Notes: generated from the sequence alone by a model not told the origin. 64,000 nt of DNA from Lineus longissimus (GCF_910592395.1 NC_088321.1:5890001-5954000); one strand, 5' to 3'. Positions 47,245-59,471 are shown, counted from the first letter of the stretch. Translations and numbers: made by a program.

Positions 47245-47730
47245 CTAAAAAGACGCATGTTTTTGAGGTTATATGATTACAATACACACTGAATGTGATC
47301 CGAAATAGAAATAGAAATCCCCAAATTCACCCTGAGGTAAGTAATCTACATCGATATGTATCTTGCTGTAACTGTGTTGCTTCATACTCATATACCAGGG
47401 ATCTCAAAGACCATCCACGCTCCAACACTCACTTTTTGGTTAACTCACATGAATTCCATGATCTCAATTCTGACAAACACCAACTAGATCCCCATAAATC
47501 AATCAAAATGTTGCTTGAATCAGATTCTATCTCTATATCATGGTGACCTGCTGCATACAACATGTGCATGTATATATGAATTACAACTACAAAACAGATG
47601 AAACTGCTGGATCTGCTCAAGTTAATCATCAAACACTCTGAACGAAATGAATGGTTAGCCATTTAATCTCTAGCTATTCACCAGAACGTTTGCACTCATA
47701 TAAGTTATGCATGTCTATTTGTACACATAA

Positions 47731-48769
47731 AATGAAATGGCCAGGGCCATTGTGCTCACCTCATGTGGAGGAAAGATGGATAAAGAGCATGGTATTGTGT
47801 CATGTAGTGTTAGGTTTGATGTAGGTCCAAGCAATTACAATTTCCCCAAAATGGCCAATTTACAGTACATTCGACCTCTGTGACCTTGAAAAGTAGGTCA
47901 AATCAAAGAAGACCCGGGTGACACATTGAATGGTTGTTAGAATTAGATGTACCTATGATATAAAATTGGTGCCAATCAGGCAAGTAATACTAGGAATAAT
48001 GGCATTTTGAAGAATTTAGGATTTGGCCCCCTCCCTGGAGGCCAAACGGCAAATCAGATCGCACCAAACTTCGGTACCTGAGACCACCTGACCAAGGGGT
48101 ACATGTGTACTTAATTTGTGATCAATAGTCATTGCAGTTAAGAAACGTGCCATAGTTACGACCTGACGGCCAATTTACGCCATTTGACCTCTGTGACCTT
48201 GACAAGAAGGTCAAATTAAAAACCTGTGTAACATATATTGTATGGCAGTTAGATGTACCCATGATATCAAATTGGTGGCAATCGGGCAAGAAGTTAAGGA
48301 ATAATCAAATTTTTAAGGTTTTTGGATTTTGCCCCCTGGTGGTCAAGTGGTGAATCATATTGGACCAAACTTCGGTCCCTGAGATTACCTGACTAAGGGG
48401 TAAATGTGTACCAAATTTGGGATCAATAGTCATTGCAGTTTAGAAACGTGCCATCGTTACATCCTAACGGCCAATTTACACTATTTGACCTCTGTGACCT
48501 TGAAAAGGAGGGCAAATCAAAAACCCGGAGGATATATGATGCACCTTTGCTAGAAGTACCTACCATATTTTTTTCAAAATTTCCCGACTACTATTAAGGG
48601 AGATATTGCATATTTTCACTTTTAACGTTTGGCCCCCTGGTGGCCAAACCATGAAACGAATCGGACCGAAACTTGGTCTCCAAGGTGTCATTACATAAGG
48701 GTACATGTGTACCAAGTTTCAACTCAATAGCTCTAACAGTTACGAAACGTGCCCTGCTAACGGACGACG

Positions 48770-48837
<68 letters not shown>

Positions 48838-48890
48838 ACGACGGACGCCACGGTATGGGATAAGCTCACCTCTGCTAAGAGGTGAGCTAA
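47731..48890 (-). mobile_element. Helentron-like family 1 copy, three core units and (CGA)n
   Basis: Left AATGAAATGGCCAGGGCCAT then TGTGCTCACCTC; right (CGA)n 48762-48836, then a hairpin with stem GCTCACCTCT/AGAGGTGAGC (48864-48887) and CTAA. GCCCCCTGGTGG at 48331-48342 and 48632-48643; TGACCTCTGTGACCT at 48185-48199. Confidence 0.85.
48762..48836. repeat. (CGA)n microsatellite of the Helentron-like copy
   Basis: Uninterrupted CGA run; both strands give poly-Arg frames that are artefacts. Confidence 0.95.
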
Positions 48891-49056
48891 AAATTATGTT
48901 TAAACAGCTGTTAGTTTGAAATCTAAACTATTGTTAGGTTGAAATTTAAAAAGATGTTTTTTCACAGTACATTTGTCAAGGTTGGGTATATGCTAGATGT
49001 ACATTCAGAAATAGCATTATGGACTGGAGTTCAGATATTTCTTACTCTCAACTTAC

Positions 49057-49211
49057 CACATCATCGACTGCAACATCCTTCACCATCAATGACGTATTAG
49101 AGGAAATACCGACATCAGTAAGGCTATCTTCGAAACTTGAAAGTTCTTTCCCAGCAAGAAATAACTTCACAGCTGGTGATGAGCTGGATCCTTCAACACA
49201 ATAAACAGGAG
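49057..49211 (-). CDS. Ubiquitin-like/UBX second half exon
   Basis: Acceptor TTTCAG, donor GTG|GTAAGT. Encodes PVYCVEGSSSSPAVKLFLAG then KELSSFEDSLTDVGISSNTS and LMV. The (K)LFLAGKEL...(D)SL.(D)VGI...TSLMV pattern is the second half of a beta-grasp ubiquitin-like fold. Phase agrees with both neighbours. Confidence 0.6.
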
Positions 49212-49426
49212 CTGAAAACAAGATTGAAAGTAAATTCAGTTGATAACTGCATGAACATGTCTGGCAATCATTGTTGTCATTGAAAAGATGAAAAGAATAA
49301 TACTTTTTGAGGTATTACTTTGAACTTCTTCAGCCAGCCAGTTTCCGAAAAAATGCAATACATAGCAATGTGACCCAAGTATTAGCAGGGTGAATGATAC
49401 AGGTAGTGATAGACATTTTTACTTAC

Positions 49427-49532
49427 CAATACATCATTAGTGACGGAACCGTCGTCTCAATGGGCGATTACTACGAAATGAAATCAATATCTCTTCTTCA
49501 GGTTCATCACCAACGTCCTTGAGCTTTTGTAA
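49427..49532 (-). CDS. UBX-like first half exon (with in-frame stops)
   Basis: Acceptor TTTGGGTTCAG, donor TTG|GTAAGT. Encodes LQKLKDVGDEPEEEILISFR then SNRPLRRRFRH. RPLRRRF is typical of UBX domains. TAA TGA follow immediately in frame, so either a mutation or an imperfect exon model. Confidence 0.5.
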
Positions 49533-49841
49533 CTGAACCCAAAGGAGAAAGCTGGGACTTAGTAAGCAAGCAAAATGATTTATCAACACAATCGAACTTT
49601 TGCAAATCTAACGATATCATTTTCTCTTTGGAAAAAGACAACCATAAAGATTTGTCTGTCTATCATTACTGACTACTGTAAGTGTAATGGCACAAAGTTT
49701 GACCACTGAAGCCTCTAAATACTTCTGATACTAAGGCTGAACACAATTTGTTAGGCGAAAACTGGTGTCAAGTAGATATCTCATCAGTTGGCAAACAATG
49801 GATACATTGCTTTGCTTTCAAGAAGAATGAAAATCGTGTAC

Positions 49842-49931
49842 CTCTTTCCTCTCTTCTTGAGCGGCTGCTCTCCTCCTCCTTTGTGTTCGAGCCATCCTCA
49901 AATTCAACTGCGCTTGTCTTCTATCTGATTC
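49842..49931 (-). CDS. Arg/Gln-rich exon of the UBX/HECT-like gene
   Basis: Acceptor ATTTTAG, donor GAG|GTACAC. Exactly 30 codons, phase 0: ESDRRQAQLNLRMARTQRRR, continuing RAAAQEERKE, a basic coiled-coil like that before UBX domains in FAF-type proteins. Confidence 0.55.
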
Positions 49932-50021
49932 CTAAAATATATTATAAATTGTTCTGTAACGTAAGCAATTAAATGTCGAGTGGTATAGTCCCGAATATGA
50001 ACACGGTGGATCAACAATGAA

Positions 50022-51395
50022 AATGAAACGGCCAGGGGCCATTGTGCGCACTTTATAGATTTATCGGTGGTTAGGAATTCATCCTGGTTAAGAAATATTC
50101 TACATGTATAGTATATAGGTCAAACCAAAAGTTGGTATGACATGTGATATATCGTTGCTTGGAGTACCTACCATAAAATTATCATTGAAAACAAGTCACT
50201 AATAAGCGAGATAATGCACTTTTTACCTTTTTTTGTTTTGGCCTTCTGGTGGCCAAGTCGAGAATTAGATCACATCGAAATTCGGTGTCTGCGGTTATAT
50301 GACAAAGGGAGTCATGTGCACCAAATTTCAAGTTCATAGCTTTAGCGGTTAAGAAACATGCCATAGTTACACTCAAATGACCAATTTATGCCATTTGACC
50401 TCTGTGACCTTGAAAAGTAGGTCAATTCAAACACCTGTATGATATGTAATGTATCTTTGCTGGGAGAACCTACCAAGCAAAATTTTATCGGAAACGAGTC
50501 ACTCATAAGAGAGAAATCACACTTTTTAGGTTTCCACTTCTGGCCCACTGGTGGCAAAGTCAAGAATCAGATCGGACCGAAACTCGTTGTCAGAGGGAAC
50601 ATGACATAGGGAGTCATGTGTACCAAATTTCAAATTCACAGCTTTAGCGGTTAAGAAACGTGCCATTGTGTTACACTCCATTGGCCAATTCACACCGTTT
50701 GACCTCTGTGACCTTGAAAATCAGATCAGACTGAAATTCATTGTCAGAGGTTACATGGTGTAGGGAGTCATGTGTACCAAATTTCAAATTCATGGCTTTA
50801 TCGGTTAAGAAACGTGCCATAGTTACACTCAAACGGACAATTTCCGCCATTTGACCTCTGTGATTTTGAAAATTAAGTCAAATCAAAAACCCGGATGATA
50901 TGTGACCCACAACGACAAAATGAGTCGCATGTCGCGCAGAAGATGAGCGTAAAATGACACCAGGACATAATAGAAGAAATTGATATGCTCCGATTTTACA
51001 AAAGGCAGACAATGGTGAAATGAACAACCAGTCTGTCTCAACCTGTCAAGCTCGGAGCGACATGCGACCTGTTTTGTCATGGCGGGTCACATATGTGATG
51101 TACTCTTACTAGGAAAACCTACCATAAAAATGTTATCAAAAATGAGTCACTTATAAGAGAGATATCACACTTTTTAGGTTTCCATTTCTGCTCCCCCGGT
51201 GACCAAGTCAAAAAATCTGATCCGACCGAAATTCATTGTCAGATGTCACCTAACCTGGGGAGTCCTCTGTACAAAGTTTCAAGTTCATAGCTCTAGTGGT
51301 TAAGAAACGTGCCACTGTTTTTAAAACAGAATACAGACAACGACGACGACGACAGACACTGCAATGTTGTATAGACTCCCCTACAGTGAGCCAAA
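50022..51395 (-). mobile_element. Helentron-like family 1 copy carrying a nested MITE
   Basis: Left AATGAAACGGCCAGGGGCCA; right (CGA)n then CTCCCCTACAGTGAGCCAAA. Core units with TGACCTCTGTGACCT at 50396-50410 and 50700-50714. Interrupted at 50902-51090. Confidence 0.8.
50902..51090. mobile_element. GTGACCC-type MITE, copy 1, 4-bp ATAT duplication
   Basis: GTGACCCACAACGACAAAAT then GAGTCGCATGTCG is inverted at the right end (CGACATGCGACCTGTTTTGT...GGGTCAC). ATAT flanks both ends (50898-50901, 51091-51094); the empty site GATGATATGTGATG is known from sister units. Confidence 0.8.
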
Positions 51396-52464
51396 AAGGT
51401 AATCTTAAAATAAACAGCTTTTATATGATAAGTAAATGCCATTGATATTTCATTACATGTATTGTAAAGGAGGAGCAAGTCCCTTTCCATTGATGTCTAC
51501 CACGGATGACTGCACATCATTGTCTTGAAAATGACATGCAGAAATCGAATTTTTCGAAATCGCCTAGGTTTAAGCAGGTTTGAGACATGAACTTCCAAAC
51601 AAATGACATCTCTCAATGCTTGATGGATCAATTCATCATGTGTTTAATCTCCTTGGTTGCTGTGGTGATCATTGCCTAGGGACATTCCGAAAAACAGAAA
51701 GTACAAGATGGTTCAGTTGACAATCGAGCAGCACGTATTCATGGTGGAAACGTTCCTTCAAACATGAAGTTTGGAGGCAACATGAGCAGCCTTCGGAGAA
51801 AACTTTTCGGATAGACAAACCGCCAAAAAAAGGCTATCTGGGCCAACGACAAAAAGGACTGTGAACACGGTATGAGCGGAAACCGTAGCAAGGGTAATTC
51901 CGGAAGACCATGGATACCCCAGCATAACACAACATGAAAAGATTGGAACTGCAGTTATCCGTGGGTGCATGGGTGATATGAATATGAAGACATCAATGGA
52001 AAGGGCCTGGCTCCTTCTTTATCTTACTTGTAAGATTCATGCCATTAATAATTATCACATAAAAAGCTTTTTGTTTCAGGATTACCTTTTTATTGATCCA
52101 CCCTGTAGTGCAAGAAGGGGTAGGCACATCCGTTTCCATGGAGATTTAAAGCTGCTTTTCTCGCCAAGGCATGGGCACCTTCCATCCACACTCTCATTAG
52201 CAGGATGATACCTGAATTTTAGAGCATTTCAGGGTTCTTGTGGGTGCCAATGGTGCACTTAAGTAAAGGTTGTTGCAACAGAAGATGGCTTTTTAAAGCA
52301 ATTCCATGGGCTTTTGCTGGACAAGCTACTGAAAATGAGGGCTTTTGACTACAATCGTAGACCTGCCGTGGAGACAGTAATAAGCATCCTTGGCTTGCCA
52401 AAACCGGGATAGGCATGTACAGCCCGAGATTGGTTGTGTGGCCACCCCGAGAGTGCATGCTTAC

Positions 52465-52548
52465 CCTTCCTTGATCAGAAGCGAGGCTCTGCAAAAATTC
52501 CAAATCTTGAACTGCAAGCAGATTCCTCAAATTACTGTCGGGCAGCGG
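52465..52548 (-). CDS. QDLEFLQSL exon of the UBX/HECT-like gene
   Basis: Acceptor TTTCATTTCAG, donor AGG|GTAAGC. 28 codons in phase 0: PLPDSNLRNLLAVQDLEFLQ then SLASDQGR. Q(D/E)xE(Y/F)xxSLxxD recalls the segment preceding the coiled coil in UBX proteins. Confidence 0.55.
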
Positions 52549-52928
52549 CTGAAATGAAATGCGTTAATCAAGAAGTTAGTAAAGCAATATAGGGTACATC
52601 TTCATTCAACTATTTCAACAAGTGTACCACAGAGTGACAGCGTACTAGGAAACAATCTATGAGCAAGGCAAATTGACTGTTAATTTAAAGTTGCTTGGTC
52701 GAGTTGCAGAGGCAATACACGTTATTCATTTCTTTCACTTGAGACTGCACCGTGATCATTAAACTGATGCAGTGATATGATTTGGTGCTTTATTTCTATA
52801 GCGGAAGACCACCAAAATAGCTTTTCAGATCGGAGACAAAAATCAAAGGGCACCTACCACTCCCACAGAAAATGTGCTTGCCAACATTATGTACAAGGGG
52901 ATATGTCCGACAGACACAAAAGGCCTAC

Positions 52929-52994
52929 CTCATTATTCAGGATAACGGCATCCTCGTGATCATCTTTATTCTCATCAGACATAGACATTGGCTC
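52929..52994 (-). CDS. Acidic small exon
   Basis: Acceptor CTTTAG, donor GAG|GTAGGC; 22 codons in phase 0 (EPMSMSDENKDDHEDAVILN). Confidence 0.5.
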
Positions 52995-53035
52995 CTAAAG
53001 CAAAGACGGATAAAATGAAAAGATAGCTTCTGACA

Positions 53036-53313
53036 GCCTCATATGATAGCCTGGTGGTCAACACTGCTGGTTATCCCGCAATAGGGCCCAGGTTTGATTC
53101 TGGGGAGAACTCAGGATTGATCCTTCAAAAAGACTTAAAACAAAGGTTCCTTGTATCTGGTGTATATACCTGAAAGACCCCACCAAGTGACAAATATGAG
53201 CAGCCTGCGTAGACTCTACCTCTTGGCTCTAGCCAAAGTCCGAGTCACGCCACCGTACATTCTGCCTTGAAGGGGGATTACTCCCTAGAGAAAATCACCT
53301 CCAAGTGCTCAAT
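53036..53313 (+). mobile_element. tRNA-derived SINE, second copy
   Basis: GATAGCCTGGTGGTCAACAC (A box), AGGTTTGATTCTGGG (B box), AGGTTCCTTGTATCTGGTGT, then CGCCACCGTACATTCTGCCT and TGAAGGGGGATTACTCCCTA. Same order as the minus-strand copy at 22933-23353. Confidence 0.75.
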
Positions 53314-53679
53314 GCTGAATCAATTGTTAAATTCCATTCGTCATGAAGAATGATCAACCTCTGGATGAAAGCACTGTTCCTTTAATTTGAACTGCCTTTT
53401 AAAAAGGCCTCAAGCAGAATGAAGCTAACCATGTTGAAGTGGGCAATAGGTCCAGCACTGAACTCGAATTATAACTACATATAAATAATGTTGAAGGTTT
53501 GTAAAGTGTAAAAAGTTAAAATCTCTCATCATGAACAATGATGAAGACTTGCTTGTTTCAGAATGAATACCTTTGTTGTCCTTCAAAACTTAACTTAGAG
53601 CACAGAAGTCATCAACTGTGACAAACGTCGAGCATGACTAATAATACCAATCCAGAAAAAAACAGGGTCGAATACTTAC

Positions 53680-53778
53680 ACTCACACTCACAGTGGATGC
53701 ATTCGATGCATGCAGCACTTCAGTATCAGTGGCAGTTGGCGAACTCGGCAGCAGTCCAGGGATATTTTGAGTGGTAGG
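53680..53778 (-). CDS. Ser/Thr/Pro-rich exon
   Basis: Acceptor TTTTTCCAG, donor AGT|GTAAGT; exactly 33 codons, phase 0 (PTTQNIPGLLPSSPTATDTE...). Likely disordered. Confidence 0.5.
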
Positions 53779-54091
53779 CTGGAAAAATGTACATGTTTAG
53801 TATGTCAGTCCCAAGGGTGCGGTAATAATTTTGATATAATTGAGGTTCTACTGTACTTGCAATGAGCCTGTTTAATGTTCTTGTCCCTATGAAAACTACT
53901 CACTAACATCAAACTAAAACACACAACTGCTTTACCATAAAACAAAGTGAAGTGCAACATCGAAGTCCATCATTGTAGATGGTCGATGAGTACATGGCAA
54001 CGTGGATCCTACAGGAGAAGCTCAGCCGCATGTTTGTTGCTTCTGCCTAACAAGCGGACAGAAGGTTATAGAAATACTAGTATTCACTTAC

Positions 54092-54593
54092 AAGTCGACT
54101 GCGAGAGACTGCTGGTGTTGATGATCCAAGTTGACTACCAGAGGCTGCTGGTGTTGATAACCCAAGGCCAAGTTGACTGCCAGAGGCTGCTGGTGTTGAT
54201 GACCCATGTTGACTGCCAGAGGCTGCTGGTGTTGATGACCCATGTTGACTGCCAGAGGCTGCTGGTGTTGATAACCCAAGGCCAAGTTGACTGCCAGAGG
54301 CTGCTGGTGTTGATGACCCATGTTGACTACCAGCGGCTGCTGGTGTTGATAACCCAAGGCCAAGTTGACTGCCAGAGGCTGCTGGTGTTGATGACCCATG
54401 TTGACTACCAGAGGCTGCTGGTGCGATGACCCAAGTCGACTACCAGAGGCTGCTGTCGTTGATGACCTATGATGACTACCAGTGGCTGCTGGTGTTGATA
54501 ACCCAAGGCCAAGTTGACTGCCAGAGGCTGCTGGTGCGATGACCCAAGTCGACTACCAGAGGCTGCTGGTATTGATGACCGAGGTCGAAATAA
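54092..54593 (-). CDS. Minisatellite exon with STPAASGSQ repeats
   Basis: Donor CTT|GTAAGT, acceptor TTTTTTTCAG. Units of 36 bp (STPAASGSQHGS) and 42 bp (STPAASGSQLGLGL), both multiples of three. Two units have GGTGCGATGACCC instead of GGTGTTGATGACCC, losing one base each and shifting frame. Likely a Ser/Pro/Gln disordered segment. The alternative minus frame (HQHQQPLAVNMG) is also open and cannot be excluded. Confidence 0.5.
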
Positions 54594-54601
54594 CTGAAAA
54601 A

Positions 54602-55720
54602 AATGAAATGGCCAGGGCCATTGTGCTCACCTCATGTGGAGGAAAGATGGATAAAGAGCATGGTATTGTGTCATGTAGTGTTAGGTTTGATGTAGGTCCA
54701 AGCAATTACAATTTCCCCAAAATGGCCAATTTACAGTACATTCGACCTCTGTGACCTTGAAAAGGAGGTCAAATCAAAGAAGACCCGGGTGACACATTGA
54801 ATGGTTGTTAGAATTAGATGTACCTATGATATAAAATTGGTGCCAATCGGGCAAGTCATTACTAGGAATAACGGCATTTTGAAGAATTTAGGATTTGGCC
54901 CCCTCCCTGGAGGCCAAACGGCAAATCAGATTGCACCAAACTTCGGTACCTAAGATCACCTGACCAAGGGGTACATGTGTACTTAATTTGTGATCAATAG
55001 TCATTGCAGTTAAGAAACGTGCCATAGTTACGGCCTGACGGCGAATTTACGCCATTTGACCTCTGTGACCTTGACAAGAAGGTCAAATTAAAAACCTGTG
55101 TGACATATACTGTATGGTGGTTAGATGTACCCATGATATCAAATTGGTGGCAATCGGGCAAGAAGTTAAGGAATAATCACATTTTTAAGGTTTTTGGATT
55201 TTGCCCCCTGGTGGTCAAGTGGTGAATCATATTGGACCAAACTTCGGTCCCTGAGATCACCTGACTAAGGGGTAAATGTGTGCCAAATTTGGTATCAATA
55301 GTCATTGCAGTTTAGAAACGTGCCATCGTTACATCCTAACGGCCAATTTACACCATTTGACCTCTGTGACCTTGAAAAGGAGGTCAAATCAAAAACCCGG
55401 AGGATATATGATGCACCTTTGCTAGAAGTACCTACCATATTTTTTTCAAAATTTCCCGACTACTATTAAGGGAGATATTGCATATTTTCACTTTTAACGT
55501 TTGGCCTCCTGGTGGCCAAACCATGAAACGAATCAGACCGAAACTTGGTCTCCAAGGTGTCATTACATAAGGGTACATGTGTACCAAGTTTCAACTCAAT
55601 AGCTCTAACAGTTACGAAACGTGCCCTGCTAACGGACGACGGACGACGACGACGACGACGACGACGGACGACGGACGCCACGGTATGGGATAAGCTCACC
55701 TCTGCTGAGAGGTGAGCTAA
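54602..55720 (-). mobile_element. Helentron-like family 1 copy, first of a head-to-tail pair
   Basis: Left AATGAAATGGCCAGGGCCAT; (CGA)n 55632-55679; right hairpin GCTCACCTCT...AGAGGTGAGC then TAA. The next copy starts with the same AA. Very similar to 47731-48890. Confidence 0.85.
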
Positions 55721-56784
55721 TGAAATGGCCAGGGCCATTGTGCTCACCTCATGTGGAGGAAAGATGGATAAAGAGCATGGTCTTGTGTCATGTAGTGTTA
55801 GGTTTGATGTAGGTCCAAGCAATTACAATTTCCCCAAAATGGCCAATTTACAGTACATTCGACCTCTGTGACCTTGAAAAGTAGGTCAAATCAAAGAAGA
55901 CCCGGGTGACACATTGAATGGTTGTTAGAATTAGATGTACCTATGATATAAAATTGGTGCCAATCGGGCAAGTCATTACTAGGAATAATGGCATTTTGAA
56001 GAATTTAGGATTTGGCCCCCTCCCTGGAGGCCAAACGGCAAATCAGATCGCACCAAACTTCAGTACCTGAGATCACCTGACCAAGGGGTACATGTGTACT
56101 TAATTTGTGATCAATAGTCATTGCAGTTAAGAAACGTGCCATTGTTACGGCCTGACGGCGAATTTACGCCATTTGACCTCTGTGACCTTGACAAGAAGGT
56201 CAAATTAAAAACCTGTGTGACATATACTGTATGGTGGTTAGATGTACCCATGATATCAAATTGGTGGCAATCGGGCACAAAGTTAAGGAATAATCACATT
56301 TTTAAGGTTTTTGGATTTTGCCCCCTGGTGGTCAAGTGGTGAATCATATTGGACCAAACTTCGGTCCCTGAGATCAGCTGACTAAGGGGTAAATGTGTAC
56401 CAAATTTGGTATCAATAGTCATTGCAGTTTAGAAACGTGCCATCGTTACATCCTAACGGCCAATTTACACCATTTGACCTCTGTGACCTTGAAAAGGAGG
56501 TCAAATCAAAAACCCGGAGGATATATGATGCACCTTTGCTAGAAGTACCTACCATATTTTTTTCAAAATTTCCCGACTACTATTGAGGGAGATATTGCAT
56601 ATTTTCACTTTTAACGTTTGGCCCCCTGGTGGCCAAACCATGAAACGAATCGGACCGAAACTTGGTCTCCCAGGTGTCATTACATAAGGGTACATGTGTA
56701 CCAAGTTTCAACTCAATAGCTCTAACAGTTACGAAACGTGCCCTGCTAACGGACGACGGACGACGACGACGACGACGACGACGC

Positions 56785-56829
<45 letters not shown>

Positions 56830-56882
56830 ACGACGGACGCCACGGTATGGGATAAGCTCACCTCTGCTAAGAGGTGAGCTAA
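55719..56882 (-). mobile_element. Helentron-like family 1 copy, second of the pair
   Basis: Same organisation: (CGA)n 56750-56838, GCCCCCTGGTGG at 56320-56331 and 56621-56632, right hairpin then CTAAAAA. Confidence 0.85.
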
Positions 56883-57375
56883 AAACAATGAAATACAATT
56901 AATGCCAAGATTAATCCCACAAGCAGTTTAAAAAAAGTGGCCATGAAAGTAAAGATACTGGTAATTGTACATGGAGAACTTTTGGTTAAGTCAAGTGCAT
57001 GGCAATGTGGATTTCAACTCGGGTCAAGTGCCATAATATAAGCTGAAGTTGATTGTTGCCTCTGTCTGACAAGTTGATCGACAGTTCCAGGTTTGATGAG
57101 AACAAATACTTACTTACAGACCACTACCAGATGCGCTGCTGGTGTTCAGGACCTAGACTGTGAGTGTGATGACTGAAATCAGAAAATTTAGCGAAAAATT
57201 AACCACAATTATTTGAGGGATGAGAAGTCTAGAGCCAGGTCATCAGCCCTGAAAGTTTTGGCATCAAAGTAGGGCCTACATCCCTTTTCCCACAGATCAC
57301 AAATCAGGGGAATATTGCTTAAGTTTCCAGCCAGCCAGCCAGCCTGTTAAGATTTTAGCATAGTTTCTGCATTCA

Positions 57376-57823
57376 GAGACAAGACCAATAATGAATATTC
57401 ATAGCCGGTTGGAGGGTCGAGGCCTATCAATTAGACGAGTGCATGTTTTTAACTCTCAAGTACATATTTGGAGAGGTATTGCAAAAAATATTTGCTGTGG
57501 CAAGTCTACAGATATAAAGAAATTATTTGATGAAAAAATTAATTTCGAATTTTGCTAATTGGGTAATAGGGGGCGTGTTTTGAGTTTTTTCTGCCAGTTG
57601 GCTGGAAAGAGTGGAAATATCAAAGTCTGTCTAATTTGTTGATTATCAAAAAATTTCCGTGGTCAACTACCAGTTTATTTTTCACCATTTACTTGCCCGA
57701 CTGTCCGGAATAACATAATCTAAATTTCAGATTTACAACCCCACGCAGTATTTGATGCGTCGCGGTCAAACATTGACAATTTAACTGCTAAAAGGCTTAA
57801 AAAATCAATTGTGGTCTTGTCTC
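57376..57823. mobile_element. GAGACAAGACC MITE, copy 1
   Basis: GAGACAAGACCAATAATGAA at the left; AATCAATTGTGGTCTTGTCT then C at the right (inverted repeat GAGACAAGACCA). Flanks CATTCA / CATTTA. Confidence 0.75.
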
Positions 57824-58373
57824 CATTTACACTACATTTTTGGTCATTTTAGTGAAAAATTTGAATGTGCTCAAATCACTCTAATTCATTTAGAATATTG
57901 TATTGCTGATGATTTAAGGTCAAAACAAGCTAAAATAATGAGAAAAAAACTTAATTTGACCAAAATATGAGTCAACCTAGCCCCGGTCTAAGTTCGGTTT
58001 TATTTTTACAAGTCTTGTTGTGTTGCCATTCATTTTGTAATTTCTTTGACACTACTTAGGCCTTGATTCTGAAAGTTGTGCCCTAAGCAGCAAAGATATT
58101 CCTAAATCACATCCTAAATTTTCAGCTCCACAGCTTGCTTATTCTGGCCAGGGCTGGTCTTTGAATTTGGTGCTGTTGGCTGCAAAATCATGACTTTTTG
58201 TCGATTTTGTCCTCTTTCGTCGCTTTTGGCACAGTTGTACCACTCTTTGAAATGTCTCTCATTTCTCCAAAAATTTCCAGATATCACTTTCCTTTGTTGG
58301 AGAGTTGTGGGATGTCATCTACATTAGTTTGAAAAAATTCTCAAAATGTTAACCCCTGAAATCTACCTTCATC

Positions 58374-58816
58374 GAGACAAGACCACTAATGAATATTCAT
58401 AGGTTGGAGGGTCGAGGCCTATCAATTAGACGAGTGCATGTTTTTAACTCTCAAGTACATATTTGGAGAGGTATTGAAAAAATATTTGCTATGGCAAGTC
58501 TACAGATATAAAGAAATTATTTGATGAAAAAACTAATTTCGAATTTTGCTAATTGGGTAAAAGGGGGCGTGTTTTGAGTTTTTCTGCCAGTTGGCTGAAA
58601 AGAGTGGAAATATCAAAGTCTGTCTAATTTGTTGATTATCAAAAAATTTCCGTGGTCAACTACCAGTTTATTTTTCACCATTTACTTGCCTGACTGTCCG
58701 GAATAACATAATCTAAATTTCAGATTCACAACCCCACGCAGTATTTGATGCGTCGCGGTCAAACATTGACAATTTAACTGCTAAAAGGCTTAAAAAATCA
58801 ATTGTGGTCTTGTCTC
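58374..58816. mobile_element. GAGACAAGACC MITE, copy 2, 6-bp TTCATC duplication
   Basis: Nearly identical to 57376-57823 in the same orientation, flanked by TTCATC (58368-58373 and 58817-58822). Confidence 0.85.
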
Positions 58817-59411
58817 TTCATCAGATGTTGACAAAATGTCTGCAAAGATGGCCGCATTTTAAGGAGCTTAGAAAGAAGTAAATAAAATTGCAATGATTTT
58901 TGCTGTGACAAGTCATGTTGTCATGGCATCAAAGAACACACGTTTCGTCGTTCAAGCTAAATGAATTGAACAGTACACCCCCACAAACAGGAGGGAACAA
59001 TTACCTCATTATTTCAATGTGGCAGTCTCAGTCATAGTCTGGCTATTGGCCTCGGTCTGGCTACTTGTACATGTACCTGCTGGGATGGAACCTAAAATTA
59101 CAAAACAATTGTTAATACATGCAGCGACCCTTATCATAAATAGCAATTATTTTTCTACATTTCTACATTTTAACTTTAATTGATAACTTTTACGAACAAT
59201 GGTGTACTAATTAGTGCTGGCATGCAAGATAAACATAAAACTAAATGCAGCTGAGAAGACATAAACTGGCTTTAAAAGATGGAACAACTGGTCCAGGTAG
59301 AAGAAAATATGGGGCAATGGATGCAGATGTTCTTGGTGGCCCTCTTCTTGCAGGATTCCTCTTTGGCTTCTTTTTTGGGGGTTGTAGGTGTGGCAAATAA
59401 CAGTCACTCAC

Positions 59412-59471
59412 ACTCGCAATAGCCTTTTTTCAGGTTACTCCCAAAATCACCTAGGTCAGAACTATCGGACA
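59412..59471 (-). CDS. Second exon of the UBX/HECT-like gene
   Basis: Acceptor TTTTTTGCAG, donor AGT|GTGAGT. Joined to exon 1 it reads ...NE then MSDSSDLGDFGSNLKKGYCE in frame. Confidence 0.5.

Noticed and set aside
48594-48885. Poly-arginine ORFs on both strands (also at 55466-55822 and 56580-56888)
   Set aside because: They are translations of the (CGA)n microsatellite at the end of a transposable element; both strands are open for the same reason.
54088-54399. HQHQQPLAVNMG repeat protein
   Set aside because: An alternative minus frame of the same minisatellite; the STPAASGSQ frame fits the donor and the downstream exon phase better.
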